Shown here one piece after another: positions 39,601 to 50,348 of a stretch of 64,000 nt of DNA; the stretch's first letter is position 1, and every line of letters begins with the position of its first letter. Both the position numbers and the translations under genes were made by a program. Under the pieces are notes generated by a model that worked only from the letters and a program-made list of their open reading frames with translations, did not search any database and had not been told where the DNA came from. Source of the DNA: Pseudomonas sp. KU26590 (GTDB lineage: Bacteria; Pseudomonadota; Gammaproteobacteria; Pseudomonadales; Pseudomonadaceae); NCBI RefSeq assembly GCF_026153515.1, contig NZ_CP110644.1, positions 1,113,501 through 1,177,500 on the forward strand, read 5' to 3'.

Positions 39601-42600
39601 AGTGCGATCGGTGCACCGTTTTCGGTGTAGGTCACGCTGTCAAAGTTGACCGCCGGACCGTCGTTCACTGGCGTCACGTTGACGATCAGAGACTGCGTCG
39701 TGGTGGCCGAATCTTTATTGGCGCCTTCGGTCGACGTCGAGCTCACTTGCAGGTTGATCGGGCCGTTGAAGTCTTTCGGCGGGGTGATCGTCAGGTTGTT
39801 CAAATCCCAACCGTCGATGTAAACAGCGCCGTCGCCTGTCGGAATCGAGGTGTAGCTGTGGGTGCCGTCCGTCAGCACGGCGCCGACCGGAATGCCGGAC
39901 ACAACCAGCGGGCCCAGGGATTCGGAGCCGTCGGTGTCGACCAGCGCGGTGCTCAGGGTCAGCTTGATCGCCGAATCTTCATTACCTTGGGCGTCAGCCA
40001 CGGTGACGATCGGCGCATCGGCCACTGGCGTGACGTTGATGATGCCGTTCGCGGGTGCGCCGGCTGGCTGGCCCTGATTGTCGACCGCGGTGTAGGTGAA
40101 GCTGGTGTCACCGGCCCAGTTGGCGTTCGGCTTGAAGTAGATCGTCGCGCCGTTGGCGGTGGCGGCGATGTTGCTGAGGTTGGTCAGCGCCTGGGTACCG
40201 GCAGCATCGGCGTAGAACGTGCCGTTGGCCGCCAGGGTGACCAGGTTGAAGTGGTCGATGGTGCCGTCGACGTCAGTGCCGGTCAGCTTGACCGCGATGG
40301 TGGTGTCTTCGTCGCCTTTGCCCGATGCGTCGACGACGGTCGGTGCGTCGTTGACCGGGGTGATGTCGACTTCGCCGGTGGCGCTGCCCGTCAGATTGTT
40401 GGTGCCGTGGGTGTCCACGTCAGTCACTTCGATCGTCACGCCCCGCGGGGTGGTGATCGGGGCGTCACTGCTGTTGGCGTAGGTGATCGAGTTGATCAGC
40501 GTGGTGTAGTCGGCGATCGACGCATTGCCGCTCAACTGAATGACGACGTTACCGTTGGCGTCGTTGCCCAGCGTGTAGCTGATGCCCGAGCCCGTGGTGC
40601 CGGTGTTGCCACCCTGGAAGGACGGCGAAGCGATCAGGTCTTCGGCCTGAACGCCGGTCACGGTGATCTTCGCGCCGCTCAACTGGCCGCCGTCGACGTC
40701 GCCGATCTGCAGGTTGTTGACCAGTGCCTGAGGCGCGCCGTTTTCGACGTAATCGGTGCTGGTGAACGTGACGGTCGGGGCGTCATTGACGGCGACGACG
40801 TGCACGATGCTGGTGGCCGGCACGGAATCATTCTGGCCGTCGTTCACGGTCACAGTAATGGTGCGATCAGCAACGCTCGGGTCCTGGCTGCTGTTTTGAA
40901 AAGTGATCGACTTGATCACGGCTTCGTATTCGGCAGCGGTGGCGGCGCCGGTCAGGGTCAGTACGATCTGGCCGTTGACGGTGGCCGTAGTGACCGCGAT
41001 GTTCGCGTTCGGGGTGCCCACCACCAGGGTGTCGGCGTCCTGAGCGTTGGTCAGGGTGACTTTCGCGCCTTGCAGGTTCGGGCTGTCGGCGTCGGTGACG
41101 GTCAACTGGTCGGCGATCGAAACGCCGGCCTGGCCTTCGGTGAAAGTGGTTTCGCTGTTGGTGCCGTTACCGCCGCCATTCGGGTCGACAACCGGCAGAG
41201 CGTCGTTGTCAGTGATGGTGGTGGTGACGCTGCCATTGGTCGCACTGGCAACGATGTTCTCGAAGTTGCCGCCGGTGATGGCGCCGATCGCGACGGTGAC
41301 GTTTTCAACGCCTTCCGGGATCGTGTCATTAAGGGTGTTCAGGTCGAAGGTGACGCTGCTGCTGTTGGCAGGAATCTTCACGCTGACCACTTGCGTGTAG
41401 TCGGTGCCGTCGGTAGCGGTGCCGCTGTAGGTCAGGTTGATCGTGACTTCGGTCTGCGCCGGGTTGCTCAGCGTAATGGTGTACGTGGCGGCCTGGCCTT
41501 CAACCACTGACTGGGTGCCGGTGATGCTGGCAACGGTGGTGTCGATGGTGTCGACGATCTGCACAACAGCCGGCGCCGTGTTTGGCACCAGATTTTCAAA
41601 GTTGCCGCCGGTTGCGCCGGTGATGGTGGTGCTGATCACGGTGTCGGTGTTGTAGACGTCATTGGCTGGCGCCGCGACGACTACCGTGCCGGTGGATTCC
41701 CCCGCACGGATGGTGATGGTCGAGCCGTCGGACAGGGTGACGTTGACCGGCGTCTGGGCCGGGTTAGTCAAGGTTGCCGTGTAGGTGATCGAAGTGCCTT
41801 CGACAGACGTCGGCGCAGCGCTGAGGCTGACCGTGGTGGTGTCGATGGTGTCGGTGATGTTAGTCACCGCAGGGGTCGTATCGGTGGTCACGACCAGGCC
41901 GCCACCGCCCGTTGTGCCGGTAATGGTAGTGCTGATGACTGAAGGGTCGATGTACGGGGTGTTGGTGTCAGCCACTTGAACAGTGGTTGAGCCCGAGGTG
42001 TCGCCGCCACGAATGACAATGGTCGACCCGTTGGACAGGGTGATCGTCAGGTCCGACGTCGGGGCCTGTGTCACGTTCGCCGTGTACACCAGCGCGCCGC
42101 CGGCTTCGGTCAGCGTCTGGGTGGCGGTAAGGCTCAGCGTGCCAGTCGGCTGCGGCGCGACGGTGTTGCCGTTGCCATTGTCGATGGCCAGGCCGTTGCT
42201 CAGCGTAGGAGGCGGCGCGGTTGTTGTCCCCAGGCCGTTGGTCGGGAAGCCGATGGTCGGATTCACTTCGCCCGCCGTCTCGGTGAGCATCACCACGCTG
42301 TGGCCGCCGCCTGCGTTGCCGCCATCACCTGGGGCTGCTTGCGGACCGGCTGCAGTGGCTTCGAGGTCTTTGGTCGGGTCGGCGCCGGCCGCGATGGCCT
42401 GCTGCAGTTCAGCCACTGACGGTGCTGCTTGGGCGGTGGCTTCGGCAAGGTTGGTAGTGGAAGCCGGTGCGTCTGCGCTCCACTGGCTGTCACGGCCGAT
42501 GTCAAGTTGACGGCCGTCAGCAAGCTGCAGCGTGACTGCGCCTCCCGGGCCTGTCAGAACCTGCTCGCCGGTGAACAACCGGTCACCCTCGATGAGCACA

Positions 42601-42674
42601 CGACGAATCCCTTCCGGGGAAACTGCGACTACTTGGCCAACAATGCTTTTGACGATGGCAACAACACTGCTCAT
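30645..42674 (-). CDS. lapA: Giant biofilm adhesin LapA
   Basis: A 4009-residue surface adhesin exported by LapEBC and held in the outer membrane until LapG cuts it. Order of parts: N-terminal retention module (1-106), cleavage site TAAG at 107-110, Calx-beta-like repeats (about 180-490), cadherin/Ig-like repeats (about 500-3140), a carbohydrate-binding-like insert (about 2510-2660) and a PA14-like domain (about 3150-3290). A von Willebrand A domain with MIDAS motif DSSGS follows (from about 3503), then RTX nonapeptides (3778-3905) and the C-terminal type I signal. Three repeat types alternate, marked ENGAP, GNEDT..VKL and DTDGSESLG. Start at 42674 gives [20 protein letters not shown], as in LapA proteins. 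The gene is unbroken. Confidence 0.97.
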   Translation of the reverse strand: MSSVVAIVKSIVGQVVAVSPEGIRRVLIEGDRLFTGEQVLTGPGGAVTLQLADGRQLDIGRDSQWSADAPASTTNLAEATAQAAPSVAELQQAIAAGADPTKDLEATAAGPQAAPGDGGNAGGGHSVVMLTETAGEVNPTIGFPTNGLGTTTAPPPTLSNGLAIDNGNGNTVAPQPTGTLSLTATQTLTEAGGALVYTANVTQAPTSDLTITLSNGSTIVIRGGDTSGSTTVQVADTNTPYIDPSVISTTITGTTGGGGLVVTTDTTPAVTNITDTIDTTTVSLSAAPTSVEGTSITYTATLTNPAQTPVNVTLSDGSTITIRAGESTGTVVVAAPANDVYNTDTVISTTITGATGGNFENLVPNTAPAVVQIVDTIDTTVASITGTQSVVEGQAATYTITLSNPAQTEVTINLTYSGTATDGTDYTQVVSVKIPANSSSVTFDLNTLNDTIPEGVENVTVAIGAITGGNFENIVASATNGSVTTTITDNDALPVVDPNGGGNGTNSETTFTEGQAGVSIADQLTVTDADSPNLQGAKVTLTNAQDADTLVVGTPNANIAVTTATVNGQIVLTLTGAATAAEYEAVIKSITFQNSSQDPSVADRTITVTVNDGQNDSVPATSIVHVVAVNDAPTVTFTSTDYVENGAPQALVNNLQIGDVDGGQLSGAKITVTGVQAEDLIASPSFQGGNTGTTGSGISYTLGNDANGNVVIQLSGNASIADYTTLINSITYANSSDAPITTPRGVTIEVTDVDTHGTNNLTGSATGEVDITPVNDAPTVVDASGKGDEDTTIAVKLTGTDVDGTIDHFNLVTLAANGTFYADAAGTQALTNLSNIAATANGATIYFKPNANWAGDTSFTYTAVDNQGQPAGAPANGIINVTPVADAPIVTVADAQGNEDSAIKLTLSTALVDTDGSESLGPLVVSGIPVGAVLTDGTHSYTSIPTGDGAVYIDGWDLNNLTITPPKDFNGPINLQVSSTSTEGANKDSATTTQSLIVNVTPVNDGPAVNFDSVTYTENGAPIALVNNFSITDIDSTQLSSAKITLTGIQAEDLVVSQYYKGGTTGVTDLGITYTLSNDANGNIVIDLTGNASVANYETLIKSLTYADNSENPSTVPRGVTISVTDLDANGTTNLTAVHDGQINVIAVNDAPTVNAALGQGDEDTAIAVKLTGADVDGTIDHFNLATMAEHGTFYADAAGTQALTNLSNIAASNNSATIYFKPDANWAGDTSFTYTAVDNQNLQTGAPANGIINVTPVADAPIVTVADAQGNEDSAIKLNVSTALVDTDGSESLGPFVVSGIPVGAVLTDGTHSYTSIPTGDGAVYINGWDLTNLTITPPKDFNGPITLQVSSTSTESANKDSATTIQSLTVNVGPVNDAPTVTFTNPDYVENGAPQALVSNLQIGDVDSSQLSSAKITLTGIQAEDLIVSQYYTGANSGTTTLGISYNLSNDADGNIIIDLTGKASIADYTTLINSITYANSSDAPITTPRGVTIEVTDVDANGTNNLSGSATGEIDVTAVNDAPTVNTASSVGNEDTTIAVKLTGSDVDGTIGHFNLVNTPANGTFYSDAAGTQPLTNLTNIAASNNGATIYFKPDANWAGDTNFTYTAVDNQNLPAGNTATGTINVTPVADAPIVTVTNAQGAEDSAIKINVGTALVDTDGSESLSGLTVGGIPVGGVLTDGTHSYTSIPTGDGKVIIDGWDLTKLTLTPPADFNGPITLQVSSTSTEITGQKATNTESLTVNVTPVNDAPVVNFEGTTYTENGAPVAIVNNFAITDVDSTQLSSAKITLTGIQAEDLIVTQYYKGGTSGDTGLGIKYTLSNDANGNIFIDLTGKASVANYETLIKSITYADNSENPSTAPRGVTIAVTDVDANGTNNQTVVHNSLINVVAVNDAPVVNAASGAGNEDTTIAVKLSGSDVDGTIGHFNLVTAPAHGTFYSDAAGTQPLTNLNNIAATDNGATIYFKPDANWAGDTNFTYTAVDNQSLPAGNTATGTINVTPVADAPIVTVTNAQGDEDTAIKLDLSAALVDTDGSESLGPVIVGGIPVGAVLSDGNGHSYTSIPVSEGGDGEAYLTGWNLSTLTITPPKDFNGSINLQVSSTSTEGANKDSATTTQSLTVNVASVNDAPLVNTATGNGNEDTLVAVKLTGSDVDGTIGHFTLVNTPANGTFYSDAAGTQPLTGTTSITATDNGATIYFKPDANWNGSTPFTYTAVDNQGTASTTPATGTITVTPVNDAPVVNFGSITYTENGAPIAIVKDFSIADVDSTELSSAKITLTGIKGEDLIVSQYYKGGTDGTTGTTDLGISYKLSNDANGNIVIDLTGKASVANYETLIKSITYADNSNNPSTAPRGVMIAVTDVDANGTNNQTVVHDSKISVISVNDAPVTKPASATGDEDNTLAVKLTGTDVDGTIDHFNLVNLGQHGTFYADAAGTQALDGTSVIKATGNSATVFFKPDGDWSGSTQFTYTAVDNQGQADTTPATGTIKVNPVTDTPALSLVDDQTVASLNVNGATTTVIGNIGSGAWHTDNSGGTVEIRTPGTYGVAGNSNNSQVLELERNSGDPSNLYTNIDAKAGATYTVSLDYSVRAGAVDNSLINVFWGGKLVGTLTNTVVGLKTYTFDVPVTTDGSAKLEFKAGDANSFGGVVNNISVTEHLNSGLEDNAILLSTIKAATTDVDGSETLTVSMKGIPVGASLSDGTHTFNATAGATATDVTDWDLSKLKLTPPANFSGDIALTVTATAQDGAAAPVSKDLTFNVHVAAVADAPTVIAPAVTGPEDTAIHLNIGTTLVDNDGSESLSHLTVSGVPVGAVVTDGTHSYTSTAGGNGTAALDGWDLTKVTITPPENFNGQIDLIVNATSTELNGPSATTQQPLTVNVTPVNDAPVVNFDSITYTENGAPIAIVKDFSITDVDSTQLSSAKITLTGIQAEDLIVSQYYKGTNSATTDLGITYTLSNDAKGNIVIDLTGKASVANYETLIKSITYADNSDNPSTAQRGVTIAVTDADANGSNNQTVVHNSQINVIAVNDAPVTKSASATGNEDTTIAVKLTGTDVDGTIDHFNLVDMAAHGTFYADAAGKVALTSLSNIAAVGNAATVYFKPAADWAGSTSFTYKAVDDQGLTSSVKATGAISVAPVADQPLVTLGTGVVQSTGLVKDVYVGTLTNMGTNGQGANEATIKAGFNTTVASTSHTVAAAAQDASVAVGTGTKLSGLVYMEAGHTYTFSGTADDSLLITVAGQTAANATWGAGGKIQSAGFTPTESGYYTLDIYHYNQAGPGNYSINLVDKNISTGATQTVALNSTNVLLFATVDDLKASGLNVSPLHEGTVGSGEGYYTGYELNHGTEGTAIKLSPVKAVFGDSLDGSETHVTTLSGGAPAGSILTDAAGHTATVTTHVENGKTVMDTIDVSQFDLSTLSITTPDYFSGKFTLNVTATATEANVPGVPSAVASASDSKAITVTVESQTYNSSEGLAGTDPTPITGTTGGDIIVGDVSGTTIVQGKSYNIAFIVDSSGSMGKSLDTAKTQLQSVFEKLANGAQTANAGKINVLLVDFDTNVRSTVSVDMSDKAAALKTLAAALATMTSGGTTNYEDAFKTTANWFAGLNSTNPTGENRTYFITDGEPNVYQNTSTVLGTVSGTTITLATALESWHLGSTYTVNGKVAIDTVGHVYSYASNSNGALVGTLASHADGKGGYEYSLNSPETNGSSVVLAEADTGYALLLKQSPTIEAIGLNSAVKASTLDHYDSDGHALSNVNADDLAKAVLGDQKDIAPGSDTLNGGDGNDILFGDLITYNTQGGITALKAFAADTLHVNVSTIDDKTLHSFVTNNLDAVAHLANSSSTSQDGNDTLLGGNGNDILFGQGGDDILNGGNGNDILVGGKGNDILTGGAGADTFAWKAGDTNSGGFDVIKDFNKGEGDRIDLRDLLQGEDTDTLSKYLQVTNDGRDTILQVSTTGQFASNVSAAAAATTADVHIKVEGVTWSNAMVNSLVSGADPTIKVDHH
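30960..31345 (-). other. RTX calcium-binding repeats of the adhesin
   Basis: Two blocks of GGxGxDxLx nonapeptides (one near 31290-31340, a longer one at about 30960-31125) separated by about 55 residues. They bind calcium outside the cell and mark the C-terminal type I secretion region. Confidence 0.9.
33230..40800 (-). repeat. Alternating Ig/cadherin-like repeats of the adhesin
   Basis: Three repeat families alternate: six copies with ENGAP, seven with a GNEDT/GDEDT...VKLTG core, and five to six with a DTDGSESL core. Some copies are almost identical, so the DNA is prone to unequal recombination and to misassembly. Confidence 0.85.
42345..42356 (-). other. LapG cleavage site (TAAG) in the adhesin
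   Basis: On the minus strand the bases read ACT GCA GCC GGT, residues 107-110 Thr-Ala-Ala-Gly. LapG of P. fluorescens cuts between the two alanines of TAAG at the same residue numbers, so release control should be conserved. Confidence 0.92.
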
Positions 42675-42781
42675 GGGGGTGACTCTCCGAAATAACCGTT
42701 CAGTTGGTATCCATCATGCCGACCGGCCTTAACTAACGCCGCTTCATACTGGAATACGTAAAGATTCGCATTTGTTTCGAT

Positions 42782-42827
42782 GCCAGATAACAACTTAGGG
42801 AACTAATTAAGTTGCACGTAATCTGGC
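42782..42827. promoter_or_regulatory. Dyad in the lapA-lapE divergent promoter region
   Basis: GCCAGAT pairs with ATCTGGC (outer arms) and CAACTTA with TAAGTTG (inner arms), loop of ten bases. It lies in the 400-base AT-rich region between the divergent adhesin and exporter genes. It could be an operator or a 5' UTR structure; FleQ binds the lapA promoter in other pseudomonads, but no FleQ box can be named here. Confidence 0.45.
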
Positions 42828-43075
42828 GTCAATTTATTAACAGCAGGTCGGCACAGGAATTAACTTTCTGCCAAAGTATTGACCTATTCCGCGACATCCT
42901 AAACAATCGCTTCCGTAATGTCACATTGATATTTGATGAGATCGCGGATTTCTGCAGTGTGATCGCAAGCGCCCTTCAGAACACGCTCGAAACGCTCACT
43001 TTCAATGGCCATTTTTACGATGCGGCAGTGTGTATTGCTGCATTTTGAACAAGTATGTTCTCGGGAATCACCAAA

Positions 43076-44425
43076 ATGCGTAAGCACCTCTTCACTGCTG
43101 TACCCCTTATCCTTTGTGCCGGCTTCGTCCAGGCCCAGACGCTACAGTCCGCCATGCAGAAAGCCATGGACGAGCATCCCGAGGTGCAGGCGGGCATTAA
43201 TGCCCGCATCGCCCAGGACTATGCGCTCCGCGCTGCACGAGGCGGCTACCTGCCGCGTGTCGACGTCACGGCGGGCTACGGCCGGGCCGGTTCCGATACG
43301 CCAAGCACCCGTGCCTCTACCGGTCGTCACGATTACCAGACCCTGGACCGTGGCGAGTCAGCAATCCGTCTTCAGCAAATGCTGTTTGATGGCTTTGCAA
43401 CAAGTAACGAAGTTGCGCGTCAACAAGCCACCGCCAATTCCCGGGCATACTCCCTGTTAAATACAACTGAACGTACGGGTTTGACTGTTGCACAGGTCTA
43501 TCTGGATGTTCTTACTCAACGTGAAATGGTTCGGCTGGCCGAAGAAAACCTGAAGAGTCACGAACGTATTTACGACCAAATCAAACTGCGCACTTCTCGC
43601 GGTGTGGGTCGTATGGCCGATATGGACCAGGCCGATGCCCGTCTGGCACAGGCCCGTAACAACCTGATCACCGAACAAACCAACCTGGCCGACGCACAAA
43701 CCAATTACTTGAGCGCCGTTGGTCTGGAAGCTGATCAACTTGAAGCACCGTCGCCGTTCGCGATGATGCCTGCCGATCTGAACGAAGCCCGCCGCCAGAT
43801 GCTGGAAAACAGCCCGGTGCTGCGCTCGGCCGAAGCCGACATCGTGGCTGCTGAAAAGCAGTACACCTCGGCGCAGTCCAATTACTACCCGCGTTTCGAT
43901 GCAGAACTGGGCCGTAATGCCGATAACAACATTGGCGGCGACGAAGGCCACAACAATGGCTGGGAAGCCATGGTGCGCATGCGTTTCAACCTGTACGCCG
44001 GTGGCAGCAACAAGGCTGACCTGCAATCCAAGTCGTACCTGTCGAGCCAGGCACTGGATATCCGCAACAACGCGCTGCGTCAGTTGAACGAAGAACTGGG
44101 CCTGGCCTGGAACGCCTACAACAACGCCAACGCCCAGGTGCCGATCGCTCAGCAATACGTCGAGCGTGCCAACAGCGTGCGTACCTCGTACCAGCAGCAA
44201 TTCAGTCTGGGAGAGCGTACCCTGCTCGACCTTCTCGACAGCGAGAACGAGTTGTTCACCGCGCAACAGCGTCTGGTGCAGCTGAAGAACCTGCAGACGT
44301 ACACCCAATACCGCATCAAGGCGGACATGGGCACTCTGCTGAAAAGCCAGGGCGTTGTGGCGCCGATGGCATCGGTTGTGCAGAACGATGTGAAACCGAC
44401 AGTTCAGCTGCCGGGCATGAACTGA
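43076..44425 (+). CDS. lapE: Adhesin exporter outer-membrane channel LapE
   Basis: A TolC-family channel, 449 residues from the ATG at 43076, which begins a clean signal peptide (MRKHLFTAVPLILCAGFVQAQ). An in-frame ATG at 43055 would add seven residues before it. The two half-repeats are visible (LQSAMQKAMDEHPEVQAGINARIAQDYALRAARGGYLPRVDV and MLENSPVLRSAEADIVAAEKQYTSAQSNYYPRFDAEL), and the ending YRIKADMGTLLKSQ resembles LapE. It is divergent from the adhesin gene and leads the exporter operon. It would pass the folded-late adhesin to the surface and is where the retention module lodges. Confidence 0.93.
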   Translation: MRKHLFTAVPLILCAGFVQAQTLQSAMQKAMDEHPEVQAGINARIAQDYALRAARGGYLPRVDVTAGYGRAGSDTPSTRASTGRHDYQTLDRGESAIRLQQMLFDGFATSNEVARQQATANSRAYSLLNTTERTGLTVAQVYLDVLTQREMVRLAEENLKSHERIYDQIKLRTSRGVGRMADMDQADARLAQARNNLITEQTNLADAQTNYLSAVGLEADQLEAPSPFAMMPADLNEARRQMLENSPVLRSAEADIVAAEKQYTSAQSNYYPRFDAELGRNADNNIGGDEGHNNGWEAMVRMRFNLYAGGSNKADLQSKSYLSSQALDIRNNALRQLNEELGLAWNAYNNANAQVPIAQQYVERANSVRTSYQQQFSLGERTLLDLLDSENELFTAQQRLVQLKNLQTYTQYRIKADMGTLLKSQGVVAPMASVVQNDVKPTVQLPGMN

Positions 44426-44474
44426 TTCTTGACGGAGTCAGCTTCTTTTAACCGTTAAGAAAGAGAGTGTCAGC

Positions 44475-46628
44475 GTGGACTTGGAATTACCTTCGGCTCA
44501 ATTAGGTCATGATCCACGCAGCCAGCACGACGATCCGCTCCTCGACGGGCTGTTGACACTCTGTGCCCTGCATCACAAGCCGGCGAGCCGGGCCATGCTG
44601 ACCACCGGTCTGCCATTGCCCGACCAGCGCCTGAGCCCGGATTTGCTGCCTCGCGCCGCAGCCCGGGCGGGTTTGCAGGGGCGTTTGCTGCAACGCAAAC
44701 TCACTCAGATTCCCGAGATTGCCTTGCCCGCCTTGCTGTTGCTGAAAGACGGGCGCTCTGCCGTTTTGGTCGGTTGGGAGGGCGAATCGGCCCGCCTGCT
44801 GATCAGCGAAAGCAACGGCGGCGAAGTGCTGATCGAGACCGAAACCCTGGCGCAGGACTACAGTGGTCGGGTGTTTTTCGCACAACCGCAGCATAAATTT
44901 GACGTGACCCAAGGCTCGCTCATCCCGCGCGCTCGTTCCTGGTTCAAGGACACCCTCAAGCTGTCTCGCTGGCTTTACGTCGACGCGATCGCTGCCAGCT
45001 TCGTGATCAACCTGATTGCGTTGGCTACCCCTCTTTTCGTGATGAACGTCTACGACCGTGTCGTGCCCAACCAGGCCACCGCAACCTTGTGGGTGCTGGC
45101 GACCGGTATCTGTGGCGCGTTCCTGTTTGACCTTTTGCTCAAGGGCCTGCGCAGTCTGTGCCTGGACCTGGCCGGCAAGAAAACCGACCTGATCATCTCC
45201 GCCACGCTGTTTGAACGAATCGTCGGCATGGCGATGAAGTTTCGCCCGGCGCGGGTCGGCAGTTACGCCCAGAACATCCATGAGTTCCAGGGCATGCGTG
45301 ACTTCCTCACGTCGCTGACCCTGACCAGCCTCATCGACCTGCCGTTCACGCTGATCATCCTGTTGGTGATCGCGCTGCTGGGCGGGCATCTGGTGTGGAT
45401 TCCGATCATCGCCTTTCCGCTGGCGCTGGGCATCGGCCACTTCCTGCAAAAGCCGCTGACCTCCACCCTCGAGCGCACCATGGCGTTGGGGGCCGAGCGT
45501 CAATCGAGCCTGATCGAAACCCTCGCCGGCCTCGACGCGGTGAAGGTCAACAACGCCGAAAGCGAGCGTCAGTATCAGTGGGAACACACCATCGGCACGC
45601 TCAGCCGTCTGGAATTGCGCGTCAAAGTGCTTTCCGGTCTGGCCATGAACATCACCCTGCTGATCCAGCAACTGGCCGGCGTGGCGATGATCTGTTTCGG
45701 CGTCTACATGATCATGGACGGTGTTCTCAGCATGGGCGGCCTGGTGGCGTGCTACATGCTCAGCGGTCGCGCCCTTGGCCCATTGGCGCAACTGTCCGGC
45801 CTGCTGACGCGTTATCAGCAAGCGAAAGTGACCATGGTCTCGGTCGATCAGATGATGGAGCTGCCGCAGGAACGCAACTTCGACGAGCGTCCGCTCAGCC
45901 GTCAGGTCCTGCAAGGCGCCATGGAATTCCGCAACCTTGAGTTCACGTACCCGAACCAGCAAAACCTGGCGCTGCGCAACATCAATCTGGTGATCCGTCC
46001 GGGCGAGAAGGTCGGCATCATCGGCCGTAGCGGTTCGGGGAAAAGCTCCCTGGCCAAGTTGCTGGTCGGGCTTTATCAGCCGGATGAAGGCTCGCTGCTG
46101 GTCGATGGCGTCGACATTCGCCAGATCGACGTCAGTGAAGTGCGCCACAACATCGGCTATGTCGCTCAGGACATTCAACTGCTGTCGGGCACGCTGCGCG
46201 ACAACCTGATTTCCGGCGCGCGTTACGTGGACGACGAGATGGTGCTGCAGGCCGCTGAACTGGCCGGCGTGCATGAGTTCGCCAGCCTGCATCCCCAGGG
46301 CTACGAGCTGCAGGTGGGCGAGCGCGGGCAGAACCTGTCCGGTGGTCAGCGACAGAACGTCGCCCTGGCGCGGGCCTTGTTACTCGATCCGCCGATCCTC
46401 TTGCTCGACGAACCCACCAGCGCCATGGACAACACCGGCGAAGAACGTTTGAAGCAGCGCCTGTATGGCGTTATCGAGAAAAAGACCGTGATTCTTGTGA
46501 CACACCGCGCTTCGTTGCTCAGCCTGGTTGATCGCCTGGTGGTCATCGACCGCGGCCAGATCGTGGCCGACGGCCCGAAAGCCGCCGTTATGGAAGCGTT
46601 GAAGAAGGGGCAGATCAGTGTTGCTTAA
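44475..46628 (+). CDS. lapB: Adhesin exporter ABC ATPase LapB
   Basis: A 717-residue type I secretion ABC protein. The first 130 residues form a C39-peptidase-like domain that lacks the catalytic cysteine motif (it starts DDPLLDGLLTLCALHHKPAS), as in exporters of non-cleaved giant adhesins and RTX toxins. Six helices follow from about residue 165, then the ATPase with GRSGSGKSS, LSGGQRQNVALARA and ILLLDEPTSAMD. The GTG start at 44475 is preceded by AAGAAAGAGAG. Its end overlaps the next gene by 11 bases. It differs from the AprD-type exporter at 20040 by this front domain, so the two systems are not redundant copies. Confidence 0.95.
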   Translation: MDLELPSAQLGHDPRSQHDDPLLDGLLTLCALHHKPASRAMLTTGLPLPDQRLSPDLLPRAAARAGLQGRLLQRKLTQIPEIALPALLLLKDGRSAVLVGWEGESARLLISESNGGEVLIETETLAQDYSGRVFFAQPQHKFDVTQGSLIPRARSWFKDTLKLSRWLYVDAIAASFVINLIALATPLFVMNVYDRVVPNQATATLWVLATGICGAFLFDLLLKGLRSLCLDLAGKKTDLIISATLFERIVGMAMKFRPARVGSYAQNIHEFQGMRDFLTSLTLTSLIDLPFTLIILLVIALLGGHLVWIPIIAFPLALGIGHFLQKPLTSTLERTMALGAERQSSLIETLAGLDAVKVNNAESERQYQWEHTIGTLSRLELRVKVLSGLAMNITLLIQQLAGVAMICFGVYMIMDGVLSMGGLVACYMLSGRALGPLAQLSGLLTRYQQAKVTMVSVDQMMELPQERNFDERPLSRQVLQGAMEFRNLEFTYPNQQNLALRNINLVIRPGEKVGIIGRSGSGKSSLAKLLVGLYQPDEGSLLVDGVDIRQIDVSEVRHNIGYVAQDIQLLSGTLRDNLISGARYVDDEMVLQAAELAGVHEFASLHPQGYELQVGERGQNLSGGQRQNVALARALLLDPPILLLDEPTSAMDNTGEERLKQRLYGVIEKKTVILVTHRASLLSLVDRLVVIDRGQIVADGPKAAVMEALKKGQISVA

Positions 46629-47991
46629 GTCAGGTCAAAACTCCGGTGGCGGCATCTTCGGCTACTTCAAGGGCTCGCCTTCGCTGGAAGGCCAGGCACT
46701 GCCGGAAGTCAAAAAGGCACTGGTGGACGACGCCCCGCGCATCGTGCGGCTGACCATCTGGGCCGTGATCCTGTTCTTCGTCTTCTTGCTGGTCTGGGCC
46801 AATTACGCCGTGATCGATGAAGTGACGAAGGGCGAGGGCAAGGCCATTCCGTCGACCAAGATCCAGAAAATTCAGAACCTGGAAGGCGGCATCGTCGCGC
46901 AGATCTACGCCCACGACGGCCAGATCGTCGACGCCGGCGCCCCGCTGATTCGCCTCGACGACACGCGCTTTGCGTCCAACGTTGGCGAAACCGAGGCTGA
47001 TCGTCTGGCCATGCAGTTGCGCGTTGAGCGCCTGAGCGCCGAGGTCGATGACCGTCCACTGAACATCAGCGCCGAGGCGCGCAAGTTGGTGCCGAATCAG
47101 GCGTCCAACGAAGAGTCGCTGTACAAGAGCCGTCGTCAGCAACTGGTCGATGAGATCGGTGGTTTGCAGCAGCAATTGATTCAACGTCAGCAGGAATTGC
47201 GTGAGTTTGCCTCCAAGCAGGAGCAATACCGCAGCAGCCTGGGCCTGTTGCGCCAGGAGATCGGCATGTCCGAGCCGTTGGTGTCCCAGGGCGCGGTGTC
47301 GCCGGTGGACATCCTGCGGCTGAAACGCTCCGAGGTTGAAACCCGTGGTCAGCTGGACGGCACCACGCTGGCGATCCCTCGCGCACAAGCGGCGATAGCC
47401 GAAGTGCAGCGCAAGATTGACGAAACCCGTGGCAAATTCCGCAGCGACGCGCTGACGCAGTTGAATGAGGCGCGCACCAACCTTTCGAAGGCGCAGTCGA
47501 CGGCCAAGGGCCTTGAAGACCGCGTCAACCGTACGATGGTGACGTCGCCGGTGCGCGGCGTGGTCAAGCAGATGCTCGTCAACACCGTCGGCGGCGTGAT
47601 TCAGCCGGGCAGCGACATTGCCGAAGTCGTGCCGCTGGATGACACGCTGTTGGTAGAAGCGCGCATTCGTCCGCAAGACATCGCCTTCCTGCACCCGGGG
47701 CAGGAAGCAATGATCAAATTCACGGCCTACGACTACACGATCTACGGCGGGCTGAAAGGCAAGCTGGAACAGATCGGCGCTGACACCATTCAGGACGAAG
47801 AGAAGAAGAACACCTTCTACGTGATCAAACTGCGCACCGACCGCAGCCACCTCGGCACCGATGAGCACCCGCTGCTGATCATCCCCGGCATGGTCGCCTC
47901 GGTGGACATTATCACCGGCAAGAAAACCATCCTGAGCTACATGCTCAAACCCGTGCTGAAAGCCCGCGCCGAGGCGTTGCACGAGCGTTGA
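46618..47991 (+). CDS. lapC: Adhesin exporter membrane fusion protein LapC
   Basis: A 457-residue HlyD-family adaptor. One helix (about 43-65, LTIWAVILFFVFLLVWANYAV) precedes the lipoyl half-motif IQKIQNLEGGIVAQIYAHDGQIV, a long coiled coil (about 110-300), then VTSPVRGVVKQMLVNTVGGVIQPG and the C-terminal LIIPGMVASVDIITGKKTILSYMLKP. GTG at 46618 overlaps the end of lapB. It joins LapB to LapE. The operon then stops at a REP array. Confidence 0.94.
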   Translation: MLLKSGQNSGGGIFGYFKGSPSLEGQALPEVKKALVDDAPRIVRLTIWAVILFFVFLLVWANYAVIDEVTKGEGKAIPSTKIQKIQNLEGGIVAQIYAHDGQIVDAGAPLIRLDDTRFASNVGETEADRLAMQLRVERLSAEVDDRPLNISAEARKLVPNQASNEESLYKSRRQQLVDEIGGLQQQLIQRQQELREFASKQEQYRSSLGLLRQEIGMSEPLVSQGAVSPVDILRLKRSEVETRGQLDGTTLAIPRAQAAIAEVQRKIDETRGKFRSDALTQLNEARTNLSKAQSTAKGLEDRVNRTMVTSPVRGVVKQMLVNTVGGVIQPGSDIAEVVPLDDTLLVEARIRPQDIAFLHPGQEAMIKFTAYDYTIYGGLKGKLEQIGADTIQDEEKKNTFYVIKLRTDRSHLGTDEHPLLIIPGMVASVDIITGKKTILSYMLKPVLKARAEALHER

Positions 47992-48443
47992 TGGCAGAGG
48001 GCCGCGTGCTTTTTGTGGGACCGGCTTTAGCCGGGAAGGCGTCGGGTGCCACACCGGAATCTATGGTGTTCACCCAGGCCTCTTCCCGGCTAAAGCCGGT
48101 CCCACTAAAAGCGACGCGGCGCGCCCCCTAGTGCGGCAGGCTTGAGTCCGCGGGGGTCTAAACACATCCTACTGAAGCACCGCGCACCACCAGTGGGACC
48201 GGCTTCAGCCGGGAAGGCGTCGGGCGTGACACCGCAAATCTGATGGTGTTTGAACTGACCTCTTCCCGGCTAAAGCCGGTCCCACTAAAAGCGACGCGGC
48301 GCGCCCCCTAGTGCGGCAGGCTTGAGTCCGCGGGGGTCTAAACACATCCTACTGAAGCACCGCGCACTAATAGCGGGACCGGCTTCAGCCGGGAAGGCGT
48401 CGGGTGCCATGCAGTGGTCTAATTTCCCCGGACACCTCGATAA

Positions 48444-49657
<1,214 letters not shown>

Positions 49658-50030
49658 CCACTACACCACACCGGAAATCTATGGTGTTCACCCAGGCCTC
49701 TTCCCGGCTAAAGCCGGTCCCACTAAAAGCGACGCGGCGCGCCCCCTAGTGCGGCAGGCTTGAGTCCGCGGGGGTCTAAACACATCCTACTGAAGCACCG
49801 CGCACTAATAGTGGGACCGGCTTTAGCCGGGGAGGCGTCGGGTGCAACACCGGAATCTATGGTGTTCACCCAGGCCTCTTCCCGGCTAAAGCCGGTCCCA
49901 CTAAAAGCGACGCGGCGCGCCCTCTAGTGCGGCAGGCTTGAGTCCGCGGGGGGCTAAACACATCCTACTGAAGCACCGCGCACTAATAGTGGGACCGGCT
50001 TCAGCCGGGAAGGCGTCAGGGCAGGCGCCA

Positions 50031-50348
50031 TCATTTACCGCGTTTGCTATCAATCCTCACCAAGCGCCCGCCTTCAAACCGCAAATATTGATACATGCCG
50101 TTGCTTGGGCCGTAGATCCATTCCTGGACCTGCACCTGATCCACCTGGCGGTAGTGGTTGACGGTTTCCTTGTAGCCGATGATGTCCTGGCTGACCGGTT
50201 GGCCGCATTTCTGCTGCACTTCAAACATACGGTCACCCTCGCTGATCAACTGGCTGCCACAGCGCAGCGTACCCGCCTGAGCTACGCCAATCAGCGCGGT
50301 TAAACCAACAGCCAACGCCATCCTCGTTATCGCATTCTTCAAAATCAT
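50031..50348 (-). CDS. Small secreted DUF2845 protein
   Basis: A 105-residue protein with a signal peptide (MILKNAITRMALAVGLTALIGVAQA) and a small mature domain with two cysteines (TLRCGSQLISEGDRMFEVQQKCGQP) as in DUF2845 proteins; function unknown. The ATG at 50348 overlaps the stop of the upstream DUF748 gene (TAATG), which fixes the start and suggests co-translation. Longer frames upstream run inside that gene and are rejected. Confidence 0.85.
   Translation of the reverse strand: MILKNAITRMALAVGLTALIGVAQAGTLRCGSQLISEGDRMFEVQQKCGQPVSQDIIGYKETVNHYRQVDQVQVQEWIYGPSNGMYQYLRFEGGRLVRIDSKRGK

Noticed and set aside
31596..41510. Very long open frames on the plus strand opposite the adhesin gene (up to 1712 residues)
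   Set aside because: They mirror the repeats and codon bias of lapA, with Val/Gly/Asp/Arg-rich repetitive translations and no domain or start signals.
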